Source: Cytospora piceicola (Eukaryota; Ascomycota; Sordariomycetes; Diaporthales; Cytosporaceae). Taken from it: a stretch of DNA of 64,000 nt. The DNA lies in NCBI GenBank assembly GCA_023375675.1, contig JALQBC010000016.1:682001-746000 (forward strand), given 5' to 3'. Positions 23,033 to 33,313 of this stretch are shown here, in pieces. Below the pieces are notes generated by a model that saw only the letters and a list, made by a program, of their open reading frames with translations, searched no databases and had not been told where the DNA came from. The first letter of the stretch is position 1. Every line of letters starts with the position of its first letter. The translations under genes and the position numbers were made by a program.

Positions 23033-24642
23033 GGGCAAGCCCTTACCATCTATCCCGTTGAGAGATGCAATGCTCGTAGTGACCCTCTTGTGTTAGCTCG
23101 GTATGCCTGAGACTCGGACCAGTTCAAATCGTGAAAGTGGCGTGCAGAATGTCCTACTACCTAGCGTCCTCCTAGGATTGCCCTGCAACGCCGCGATGGC
23201 AGGCACTTGCTTCGCCTGTCGCTTAGCCTGAAGGGAGCATGATGAGGGGAGAGGAAGAGCTGTGGCTGTAATATGGGCTGCCTAATCCCGCATCTCCCTT
23301 CTTCTCCCATTGTCGAATGGACAGGGTGGTTGACGTGCCAAACCTGTGTAACCTGAAGTGCCGATGTAGCCATGTTTGTACAGTAGCGGTGAGGGCGAGA
23401 AGGCGCAGAGGGACTCTCTGATTTGCCCACCGTTGATTCCGGCGATACTGAAGTACTTGTTACATACTTTCCCAAATATTAGCTTAAGTAGTGTACGTAT
23501 GGTACAAACGACGGTGGACTGTATCTGGTTGGTGACATCCGGGCCGCCGGGGATACAACTCGCCGGGGTTTATGCCATTCCGATGATGCTGGCGTGATTG
23601 GCCATGTTTAATGTTGTCTAGGGGAATTGCACACCCCATGTCCTACAGAGCAAGTGGATATATGTATGTACACAGAATATATACCAAGATATATATATTG
23701 GCCAGAAACCCTCCGAACACGGGCTTTCAAGAATTGTTGGCCAACTTTCTCCTGAGCCATGGAAGTAAGCATCCATTTGCAAGTCTACTCCAACCAAGAT
23801 AACCGCATCAGTGACGGCGAGCCTTGCTGTTAGTCCTTTACATCGGGACGCAGTTATCAGTGTGGTCGAAATGTTGTCAGGACCGACCCAACAGCAAAGG
23901 CAGGGCTTTGTCCCGTTTCCTACACCACCGGAGTCAGAGTCCGGAGATGGAGGAGCAGATGGACATGGACCAGGAGGAAGGGGAAGAGGAGGAAGTGATG
24001 ATGGCTCCTGTTTAGGGTGCAAGAGAATCGAGGAGAGAGAAGAGTGGTGGAAGTATCAACAATTGTCAGGTGAGTGAGGTTTCAATTTCAATCATTTTCC
24101 ATTCCACATGATATCCGAAGGTTCTTCAACCACATCACGCGAGAGCGTGTAACAGTTGGCCCTGGAAAGTTGCTTGTTGGTTGTTGGTGTTTGGCCACCT
24201 GCCCATACATCCATGCACCTGGACATGTCCGGGCCACATCCACACGGTTACTTAGGTACCAACACAGGTGGGTACCTAGGTACCTAGGTATGTAGTGGGC
24301 GCCGTTAGGTGGGTTGGGGTCGCTGGAGTGTGGTGTGTGGTAGGCGGACTTGACCGTATGAAAGCACTAAACTTCAGTGGAGCCAAACCCCGGAAACCTT
24401 AATTGAACCCCCTGTTTATTGCCCACGTTGGTCCCCGCAGCCGCTAAACAAGCGGTGGTTTGGAGGAAGCTTGATGAGCTGCGGGCGGGTTAAGGAGAAC
24501 CTTACTTCTTGGCTTTAGGGAGAAACACCAAACACCAAGCACCAGCACATCACCGCTACCACTGTCACTGCCACCGAATGCTACCTGCTCCCACCGTGAT
24601 GTGACCGAACTGACCCTCACTTCACCCAATTCTCTAGATATC
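23033..24642. other. intergenic region upstream of DUG2
   Basis: These 1.6 kb separate DUF885 and DUG2. At 24250-24293 lies a cluster of TACCTAGGTA-type palindromes. Several short ORFs look like shadows. Nothing else supportable is seen; the promoter of DUG2 should lie in the last few hundred bases. Confidence 0.45.
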
Positions 24643-27600
24643 ATGATGCCCTCGGCTACCGCTACTGCTCCCTCAGCAACAGGAGCAGCATCACCACCAC
24701 AAGCACAGACAGTGCCAGCAACAATAACGACAACCACCACCACAATCACCAACGGCCTCTCCCTCTCCCACGAGGAGTCAGACTCCCCCGAGCGAGTCCA
24801 AGAACTCAAGCACGATAGTTCCGTCCTCGCCCTCGCCGTCTCAGACAGGTACATCTTCGCCGGCACACACAATGGAGAACTCCTCGTCTGGTCTCTCGCC
24901 ACCTTCGAACTCGTCCGCCGCATCCAGGCACATAAGCGCCATGTCCTGTGGCTCTTCCTCTCCGACTCGCCCTCGTCCACCTCCCACTCTGACTCTACCT
25001 CTTCCGCCCCCGATTCACTCGAAGCAGACTCCCGATCACTCCTGATCTCCAGCGCCGGTGACGCCCTCGTCTCTGTCTGGTGCCCCACTACATTCACCCG
25101 CCTCTACGAGATCTACAGCCTCGACCACGTCGGTGACATCTTCTCCTGTGCCTACTCCAGGCAGCAGGACACAGTTTACCTCGGCGCCCAGGACCAGTCA
25201 ATTCAGTGGGTCAGGCTCGGCGACCCTGACCGTCGAGTTCCACACGATAATCCAAACCATCCCAACCGCCGCCAGGACCGCTTCTTTGACTCCAAGGCCG
25301 TGGGCGGGACAAGCACCCCCAGAAGGAAGGACAGGAGGGAGGCTCTCATACCAGACCCCGAGACTACCCTGGAGATCCACCGCGGCTCCGTGGGAAAATA
25401 TGCACACTTTGGTTTCGTATACTGCATGATTATAGCCAAGGGCCCGACTGTGCTTGTCGACCCTGACGAGGAGGTTCTAATCAGTGGCGGTGGCGACGGC
25501 ACCATAAAGCTGTGGCAGATCAAGCAGGACGAGAAATACGAGGGCCTGGAGGAGTGGGAGGCATGGGAGAAACGAGAGATCATGTGTCTCGGAGAGGAGG
25601 ACGGTGTCGCTGAGTCTGTCTTTTCCCTCGCCATCGACGGCTCTTTCCTGTACAGCGGCAAGAAGAAGGGCATCGTGGAATTGTGGGACCTCGATACGAA
25701 ACAGAAGCTGAGGGTCATCAAGGGTCATCGTGGCGACGTCATGGCCCTCCAGCTGTCCTGGGGTTATTTGTTGTCCGGAGCCACCACTGGATCGGCTGCA
25801 GTAAGTCTAGCCTGATCCTTTTCTTATTTGATCGTACTATACAGATTGATACTGATGGAGGGAAAACCCAGAAACACAGCACCGTTCATTATAGTAAGGA
25901 CCAACAAATGCACCCGTCTTCGGAAAAGGTAAGTCAGAGGTACCAATGCCTTCGCCGCTGGAAAGCCCACGACGGCAAGATCTTGTCCTCGGCCTGCACC
26001 ACCTACAACGGTGATAAACTCTACATCACAGGTGCCAACGACAACGCCGTCAGCGTGTGGCGCATCGACGAGGAATGCACGCCTGACGAGGAGACGGCCG
26101 AGAAGTTTGAAGATATGATGTTCTCGTCCCTCCGCGAGTTCGTCTCGTACAAGACCATCTCCTCACGCCCCGAGTTCGTCGAGGACTGCCGCCGGGGTGC
26201 CAGCTTCCTGTGCAACCTGTTCAAACGGCTGGGTGCACGGGTACATATGCTGTCCATGGACGACCAGACTCACAACCCTGTAGTTTGTGCTGTCTTCAGC
26301 GGAAAGCTGGAACCCGCCGAGGCGCGCAAGCGCATCCTCTTCTACGGCCACTACGACGTCGTGCCCGCCGACCGGAACACCGACAGCAAGTGGCTGACAG
26401 ACCCCTTCCAGGTCGAAGGCATTAACGGGTACTGGTATGGCCGTGGCGTGAGCGACAACAAGGGGCCCATCATGGCGGCGCTGTTCGCCGTAGCGGACCT
26501 CCTACAGGCCAAGCAGCTCGACTCGGACGTCATCTTCCTCATCGACGGCGAGGAGGAGTCCGGTAGCCGTGGATTCCAGGAGACAGTGCAGAGGAACAAG
26601 GACCTCATCGGCAAGGTCGACTACATCCTCCTAGCCAACAGCTACTGGCTCGATAACGAGACGCCCTGTTTGACATACGGCCTGCGTGGCGTGCTCCACG
26701 CCACCGTATGTGTTGATAGCGTGTACCCAGATCTGCACTCGGGGGTTGACGGGAGTTATATGGTGGATGAGCCGCTCTCGGATCTGACAAGGCTGCTGTC
26801 TACCCTCAAGGGCCCCGCCAACAAGATCATGATACCACACTTCTACGACTCGATCCTCCCGCTCACCGCCGCCGAGGAAGAAAGGTATGAGGACATCACG
26901 CGGATCCTCAGCCGGCCAAGTTCCGACACTGGGACTGTCGATCAGTTGAAACAGAGTCTCATGGCCCGATGGAGGGAGCCCAACCTGACGATTCACCGGT
27001 ACAAGGTCTCTGGTCTGGATGGTAGCGTGGTCAGTGGGCATGCCAGTGCGACCATTTCGCTTAGGCTTGTGCCTGGACAGGAGGTGGATGATATTATCAT
27101 AAGCCTAACGGGGTATCTGAATGAGCAATTTGGGGGCCTGGAGAGTAGAAATCGGATGAGCATCAAAATCGACAACAAGGCTGAGCCCTGGCTCGGGGAT
27201 CCAACTAATGAGATCTTCAAGACATTGGAGGAGGCCATTATCAAGGTCTGGGGTTTGAATGGCAACACGATTGAAGATGATGTGGTCGAACAACAGCCGA
27301 GGAGGAGGAGCGGGGGAAATGGCCATCAAGTGGAAGGCGTTGAGAGCGGGAATGGCAGCAAGCAAGATACAGAGAATGGAAGGGCCAACGTGAGGGAAGC
27401 TACCTACGACGATACACTTCCCGCTCCCAAGGTGAATCTACGAGATTCAAGCTCCACCTTCGGTCCTGCCTCAAACTATGGCTTCAACCCTGACTCATCT
27501 CCAATCTCGTCACCTCAAGCTGGCCCCCAAGCCGACCCCGAACAAGAACCTCAGCCTCAACCTCAAACCCAGAGTCAGCCTGCTGAAGAAGAGTTCCAGA

Positions 27601-27827
27601 CGACTGAACCTCCCCAGTCGGTGGTCGAGGGCAGGAAGCCGCTCTACATTCGCGAGGGAGGTTCCATCCCGGCTATTCGCTTCCTAGAGAAGCAGTTCGG
27701 TGCCCCTGCTGCGCATCTTCCGTGTGGTCAGGCCAGTGATGCAGCACACTTGGAGAACGAGAGGATCAGGATGGTCAACCTGATCAAAAGTCGAAGTATC
27801 TTTGGGGAGGTGTTCCGGAGGCTATGA
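24643..27827 (+). CDS. DUG2: Dug2-like WD40 + M20 peptidase of the glutathione-degradation complex
   Basis: In yeast, Dug2 pairs with the amidotransferase Dug3 to split the gamma-glutamyl bond of glutathione in the cytosol. The two-part layout is diagnostic. An N-terminal WD40 propeller occupies about residues 60-460 (GTHNGELLVWSL, SGGGDGTIKLWQI, GKKKGIVELWDL, GANDNAVSVWRI). A C-terminal M20 peptidase follows (FYGHYDVVPAD near residue 553, GRGVSDNKGPIMAAL, IDGEEESGSRGF, DLHSGVDG). The start is ATG 24643 after a Thr/Ala-rich leader. An intron at 25801-25844 (GTAAGT...ATACAG, 44 bp) joins the exons; the roughly 28 residues just after it are poorly conserved, so a further small intron is possible. 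The product is about 1046 aa. A Pro/Gln/Glu-rich insert (about 27500-27600) interrupts the peptidase before its last block. Confidence 0.88.
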
Positions 27828-27961
27828 GCACGTCACAGCATTACGGTTCGTAGATTTTATCATTTGCAATATGGCGTGTTGGTAGAGGTTTGGGTGGGTA
27901 GCATCCATGGATGGTTAAACCAAACAAGAGAATCGCATTAGGGTAGATAGATAAAAGTCGT

Positions 27962-27994
<33 letters not shown>

Positions 27995-28522
27995 TCATAT
28001 ATATATAGGTTGATAAACGAGGCTTCCCTTTCTGTTTCCCAGCTGTATTGTCGGGGTCCTCCGTGGGTAAATTAGTGTGTAAACGCACACCCCCACCTGT
28101 TTTATACACACCTCTAGGTCCACGATTACTAAGTGGGCCCCCGATTGCGCTTATCGTTCCAAGTCGTCGTCCCCGGCGCGGCGCGGCAAAACAAATTCTT
28201 TGCGGCTCTGAGGTCACTTTCAACTGTCATCGTCGCCGTCACCAAACCGACCCAAAACCCCAATCCAGAAACAAAACACGGCGCACACCAAACACCATCA
28301 CCCAGAACCCACACGTCATCCGATCTACTCTATTCCACTCGCTTCACCTGTTCAGTCTGCCCTGCCCTCTACTTGGAACTGAACACTCCTCCCCACCAGC
28401 TTGACTTGCTTGGTCTCCTGATTTCGAGCCTTTCGCGGCGCGGCGCCCCTCCCATCGAAAACGAAAAGCATCGGTTTTGAACTCTTCGACATCCTTGAAC
28501 AGTCCCCTCTGCTACCTACACA
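27828..28522. other. intergenic region with microsatellite
   Basis: These 695 bp between DUG2 and TIM17 contain the 3' UTR of one and the promoter of the other. The only clear structure is the microsatellite at 27961-28008. Confidence 0.5.
27961..28008. repeat. compound (TA)n(TG)n(TA)n microsatellite
   Basis: A run of TA repeats, then about ten TG repeats, then TA repeats again. It lies 130 bp past the DUG2 stop. Confidence 0.85.
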
Positions 28523-29172
28523 ATGGATCATACACGCGATCCCTGCCCCTTTGTCATCCTGAACGACTTTGGCGGTGCTTTCTGCATGGGTGTATGTATT
28601 TTCCCGTCCCTCTCCGCTCTGCCTTGTCTTCCATTACCAGCTGCGCCAAATCCACAAGGACTGACCAACTTCTTGTTGCTTCCTTACTACAGGCTATTGG
28701 TGGCACAATATGGCACGGCATCAAAGGCTTCCGTAACAGCCCCTACGGTGAGCGTAGGATCGGTGCCATCACGGCCATCAAGATGCGAGCACCAGTTCTC
28801 GGTGGAAACTTCGGCGTCTGGGGTGGTCTGTTCAGTTCATTCGACTGCGCCGTGAAAGGCATCCGAAAGAAGGAGGATCCATACAATGCCATCATCGCTG
28901 GTTTCTTCACCGGTGGTAGTCTGGCCATACGAGGAGGTTACAAGGCTGCGAGGAACGGTGCCATTGGTTGTGCCGTCTTGCTGGCCGTCATTGAGGGCGT
29001 GGGCATTGCCTTCCAGAAGATGCTGGCGGGTAGCACCAAGCTGGAGGTGAGTAAAGAAAGGGGAAATTGAATACTGAGTAAGTCTTGTGATGGATGGGCG
29101 CAGGCTGACTGTATGACTTCAACACAACAGGTACCACAACCACCACCATCGAACGAACAGGTTTTGGCATGA
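28523..29172 (+). CDS. TIM17: Tim17, mitochondrial inner-membrane import translocase subunit
   Basis: Tim17 is a core subunit of the TIM23 presequence translocase in the inner mitochondrial membrane. Three exons: 28523-28591 ([20 protein letters not shown]), 28693-29046 and 29131-29172. The introns are GTATGT...CTACAG (101 bp) and GTGAGT...CAACAG (84 bp), both phase 0. The family features are all present: [15 protein letters not shown] at the N-terminus, [32 protein letters not shown] and the glycine-rich helices ([13 protein letters not shown]). The third exon gives the short Pro-rich tail PQPPPSNEQ. The product is 154 aa, near the 158 aa of the yeast protein. It is a housekeeping gene expected to be single-copy and essential. 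Confidence 0.95.
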
Positions 29173-29578
29173 ACTAGCGACGCCCACGGGCAGAAGACGA
29201 CATACGACGGTCACGATGAGCGACACCTCTCTACTCCTTCGGCCGAGCCTAGGTCCCACACCTGGGATTCTGTGGTTCCTGTATTTCACTGACACGAATT
29301 TGGTCACCTTCTCTGCATAACATTTCGAAAGGGGGTTTTCGGGGCGTTGCAGCATACATGTAGTATAGACGGGTTTCTGGTTGACAATGCTCGGGTATTG
29401 AGAACGAGCAGTGACTGGAAGGGGGGGCGTACTGGTACAGCACGGCCAGACACAATAATACCTCCGCTTCGCGACGACATCTGACCTACATCCATCTCGC
29501 CTCTATTGTTGATCTCATCTAGGTCTTTTCATCTGTGCTTTGCCATTGCTACCCACGCTCACATATCACAGGTCAGAC
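29173..29578. other. convergent spacer
   Basis: A 406-bp 3'-to-3' spacer between TIM17 and the asparaginase gene. I see no feature. Confidence 0.5.
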
Positions 29579-31186
29579 TTACAAGATTGTCTTCTCACAT
29601 TCAAGAATGTCTTCCCTGCGACCTTCACCAACAAAACCATGGCCAATAACCTGGGCGTCGTCGTGCCAAACTTGGAACACCGCTTTACCATTATCATCCA
29701 CCCATGCACGGAACATGCCAGGGCAGTTATGGTCTTGGATGATGTCCGAACGACAGTCGACGATACCACCTTCGAAATCCCTGACCACCACACTCTCGAT
29801 CCCGATCATCCCACCCTCTCCCTCGCCCGTTACCATCCACCGATCTCCTGCCGACTTCTGGAGTTCTCCGTTTGGGCCGGTGACGGCCGTCAAGGCTTCA
29901 GCGGAAGACACGCCTTTCCATCTGGCGATGGCAGCCGCCGTTCGCGCGGCGCTGACGCGTAGGAAGGAGTCGCCGTTTCCGGTGCCCGAGGTCGCGAATG
30001 AGCGGGTGGTGGTCAACTGGGAAGAATAGGAATGATTGAGAACAGGGGCGTATAAGAAGGGTGTGGGCAGGCAGTCTGCCATCAGCCCTCGCAAGGCGCC
30101 GGCGAATTCCAATGCAGACCCAGGACGGCGTACTGCTTCAGTTGCACGGTCCCAGATAGAGGAGGGGTGAAACGCAGCGGCGGGAGATACGCCGTCTTCC
30201 CACTCCTCAGCCCAATACCCGGCTCCTGGAACAGGCGTATCACCAATTCGTCCGGTCAATTTGTTTGTCAAACCGCCCGTACTCGTCGCACAACACACAG
30301 CACCTTCACTATCCAGAGCCACGGCTCCAGTCGTCCCCTGAGGTAGATAGTCGTCTGCGGACCAGCTTGCAAGATATTGTGTCTGGCAGCCGGCCTTCTC
30401 CCGCTCCAGCGACCGGATGTGCTCTTCCCACCGTTGCTGGGTGAAGAAGTACTGCGTGGGCATGAGTTCTAGGCCGTACTTTTTGGCAAGGGATTCTGCA
30501 GAGGCACCAAAGACGAGGGTATGGCCCTGTGCAGAGGGCGCGTCCACTCTTATCGGATCGGAACAGCTACCACATCCGAATTCAGTCTGAACGCTGTCCA
30601 TGTTATTGTCCCCGACATCATCCTTGTGCCCTTGCCCCTTCTTGCCCCACAGGTCGTCCTCGCCATGCTCCAGCATGGCTTTGGCGAGAAGTATAGGGTT
30701 TCTGACGTGCTGCAGCCCGAGGACACCTGTCGCCCGCTTCGCGTACCCCTTCGATACCATGACGGATGCTTCCAGCTGTTGGATACCGTCCCTTGTAAAT
30801 ACAGCGCCCTTGCCGGCGTTGAAGAGCGGGTCATTCTCGAGGAGGGTGACGGCGTAGGCTGCTACTTCGAGGGCGGTGGGGAGGGCATCGGACGAGGACG
30901 GCTTAGGGGCGAACATGTAGGTGTGAGTTCTCGCTATCTGGGAGTCACTCGGTGATTAGCAACCTTTGTCTGCCCTTCGACCGACTCGACCGACAGGCTT
31001 TCAATTTGATTGCCTGTGTGACTAGGTGGGAGACAGGTTGACGATTACCATTCCCAGCAGTGACTCCCGGACTGCCTTGTATCTCTCCGGTGTCAAGTTG
31101 GTCGGCTTGATGTTTCCTGCGCCGCCGTGAATTATAAGCCGGGGCTTCATCTTGGGCGAGGACTGGGCAGGTCGCTTATACTCCAT
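29579..31186 (-). CDS. threonine-type L-asparaginase / isoaspartyl peptidase-like Ntn hydrolase
   Basis: This is a plant-type asparaginase (Ntn-hydrolase), normally self-cleaved to free an N-terminal threonine that hydrolyses asparagine or isoaspartyl peptides. Exon 1 (31186-31049) codes for the IIHGGAGNI motif. A 111-bp intron (GTAATC...TCCCAG) leads to exon 2 (30937-29579), with FNAGKGAVFTRDG, then GTTGAVALDSEG, then GRIGDTPVPGAGYWA. The likely autocleavage/catalytic threonine is Thr248, in GTTGAVALD; the usual motif is GTVGAVA, so the second residue differs but the nucleophile is kept. The product is 498 aa, long for the family because of extra segments before Thr248 and near the C-terminus. 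Confidence 0.87.
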
Positions 31187-31823
31187 TTTGCGATGTGTCA
31201 CCTAAAAATACACAAACTGGGAGGGTAGTAAATAGCAAGGGGACCACGGAGAACAAATCGACACAGATGACTTGGAGCTGGTCGTCGAGCCCGAACAAAT
31301 GACGATGTCGAGGTGAGGTTAAGGGAGTATACCTGAAGTATACAGTACAGTACGTACAATGGGCTTATCGCTATCTTATCGCTAACTCGGTTGTTGCTCC
31401 CGCCGGCAGCGGGCAGCCGATTTCTGGAGCGCCGGTGACGGTGTCGGTGCGGCCCCGCCCCGATGCTGAAACTCGGGAGAAGCGGCGCTGATGTCTCCCC
31501 CCACCGTCGCATTACGGATGGAGGCAAACCTGTAGGAGTGGGAATCCGTCAGGTTTGAACCTCTCGGCTGGCTTGACTTACTCATTGGCAGATTAAGTAT
31601 GGTCGGTTTCATATGTGTTTGCTGTCAACCGGCATAGTATACCGAGCGACTTTGTGAAAGTTCCACGATGATCATTGATCCAACCGGGTGAGAGTTGACC
31701 GAACCAGAGACTTCCAGGGCTGCTTTGACTCTCAACCTACATGCGCATGTACAAGCCCAGTGTCAGGCTGTGTGTAAAAAAACAGTCGTCCGTGTAACAC
31801 ACCGTTGGGATCAGCAAGTTGTA

Positions 31824-31861
31824 TGGTGCGCGACAGGTGCTTCTCTGCGAAAACGGGTTTT
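31824..31861 (+). repeat. left terminal inverted repeat (38 bp)
   Basis: Begins TGGTGCGCGACAGG and ends CGAAAACGGGTTTT. It is the exact reverse complement of 32427-32464. Confidence 0.88.
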
Positions 31862-32138
31862 GGTCAATAGCCAAACGCCCAGGGCCCAGGTAACTTAGTA
31901 AATTCTCCGATTCCCATCTCTAATCTTCAGATTTAAAACAAACGAAACAGACCTTCCGATAGACTTAAGGATAGTATCTATATATATTAAGTCAGATTCT
32001 CTATATCTATAATAGATAATAGACAATATAAGAAATAGTAAAAAGAGAGCTTAAAGTTTTAATGTGGTTGAATTTTATCGACGATAAGCTTCCGCTCCCG
32101 ATAAGAAAATTTTAGCGAACCGGATTCGAAGAAATTTT

Positions 32139-32198
32139 CGGGAAGTACCCCGTACTACCGGGAAGCACCCCGCACTACCGGGAAGTACCCCGCACCTC
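32139..32198 (+). repeat. three tandem 20-bp units
   Basis: Three back-to-back units of the form CGGGAAGYACCCCGYACTAC (32139-32158, 32159-32178, 32179-32198), differing by transitions plus one change at the end of unit 3. They are the only GC-rich island inside the TIR element. Confidence 0.85.
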
Positions 32199-32426
32199 CG
32201 AATTACTAAACCTACCCTCTCGAATTATATAAAGCTTTTTATTCTCTTTAATACATATTCTATAAAACAGTAAGGTAAGTAATATAATAAAATATACGTA
32301 TAATACGTAATTTTATAACGAATATAATATATATTTTATTAAATTTATATATATTTTAGTCAGATTTAGAATAGGAATATATATTTGACTTAAGTACCTA
32401 GAGCCTTGAGGGTGTGACCCTACCCA

Positions 32427-32464
32427 AAAACCCGTTTTCGCAGAGAAGCACCTGTCGCGCACCA
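32427..32464 (-). repeat. right terminal inverted repeat (38 bp)
   Basis: Exact reverse complement of 31824-31861, followed by the TA duplication. Confidence 0.88.
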
Positions 32465-33313
32465 TAAGTTGCAACGCACACTCAAAGTCCCCTTCACCCT
32501 TGGACCCGGAATTGCGGGACGTATCGACGACATGCAGGCCTAGCATTAATATCATCAACCAATCAGACCAAAGATCGACCGGTTGGGTGCACACCGTAAA
32601 TTTGTAGGACGATTCAATATCGCCGCCAATATCGTACCTCTCACCCGTACCCTTTCGACATGTTCCATATCTTTACTCCAGGCGCATCGTGTGGTGGCTT
32701 AAAAGAATCAAAGTGAGCTGGCGCGGCTGTTGCTCATGTGTACACTAAACTGCATGACTGTGTCTCTGGCATATATAATACACCTATTTCTACAGTACTG
32801 TGTCAGTCAGTACTCGAGTAATATGACCACAGCGCCTAATTACTCGAATACTCTCTAGCCGATGATAATTATCCCGTCTACCCCACTCCATGACCTTCCG
32901 GGAGGAGGGGGTGTCCCGGCAGGAATGATCCCTACTCAGCACCTAATCATGAGGTTCAGGTGCAGTATGTACTCAAGCATGTAAGATTTCCGGGCGCTCG
33001 TCGGAATTTCCCCGGCAGAATTGGAGTACATGGATGTAACAATGTCACTGAACTGAGTAGTAACCTTAGTAGTAATATTCCACTGCATTACTGTGTACTG
33101 CCTGGTCGGACGTACGGGGGGTAACTGGTTGATGTGATCGGCACCCGGGTTTATATATGGGGTCGGTCCGTTCTCAACGGCACGCCTTGAAGATTCTTCT
33201 GACCCAATTGCTCTATCTTTTGTTTCTTTATTATCTACCACAGCTGTGCCGCTGCTACTGTGGTACACTACGGAGTACACCGCGTGACATTTGCACCGAA
33301 CCATACGTGTATC

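Larger units (their letters stand above)
31824..32464. mobile_element. non-autonomous TIR element (MITE-like, TA target duplication)
   Basis: Two perfect 38-bp terminal inverted repeats, starting TGGTGCGCGACAGG, bound a 641-bp element at 31824-31861 and 32427-32464. Each end is flanked by TA (31822-31823 and 32465-32466), the target duplication of Tc1/mariner/pogo-type transposons. The interior has no ORF, is AT-rich and contains a 3-copy 20-bp tandem repeat. It is too short for a transposase, so it would need one supplied in trans. The low C/G content of the interior may reflect RIP. Confidence 0.85.
31187..33313. other. divergent intergenic region hosting a TIR element
   Basis: About 2.1 kb between the divergent asparaginase (minus) and YCR023c-like MFS (plus) genes. 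A 641-bp TIR element sits in the middle (31824-32464). The rest should hold the two promoters; no other gene is seen. Confidence 0.5.

Noticed and set aside
23041..23145. possible tRNA (TTCAAAT-like B box near 23121)
   Set aside because: The distance between box-like parts is too short and no acceptor stem can be drawn.
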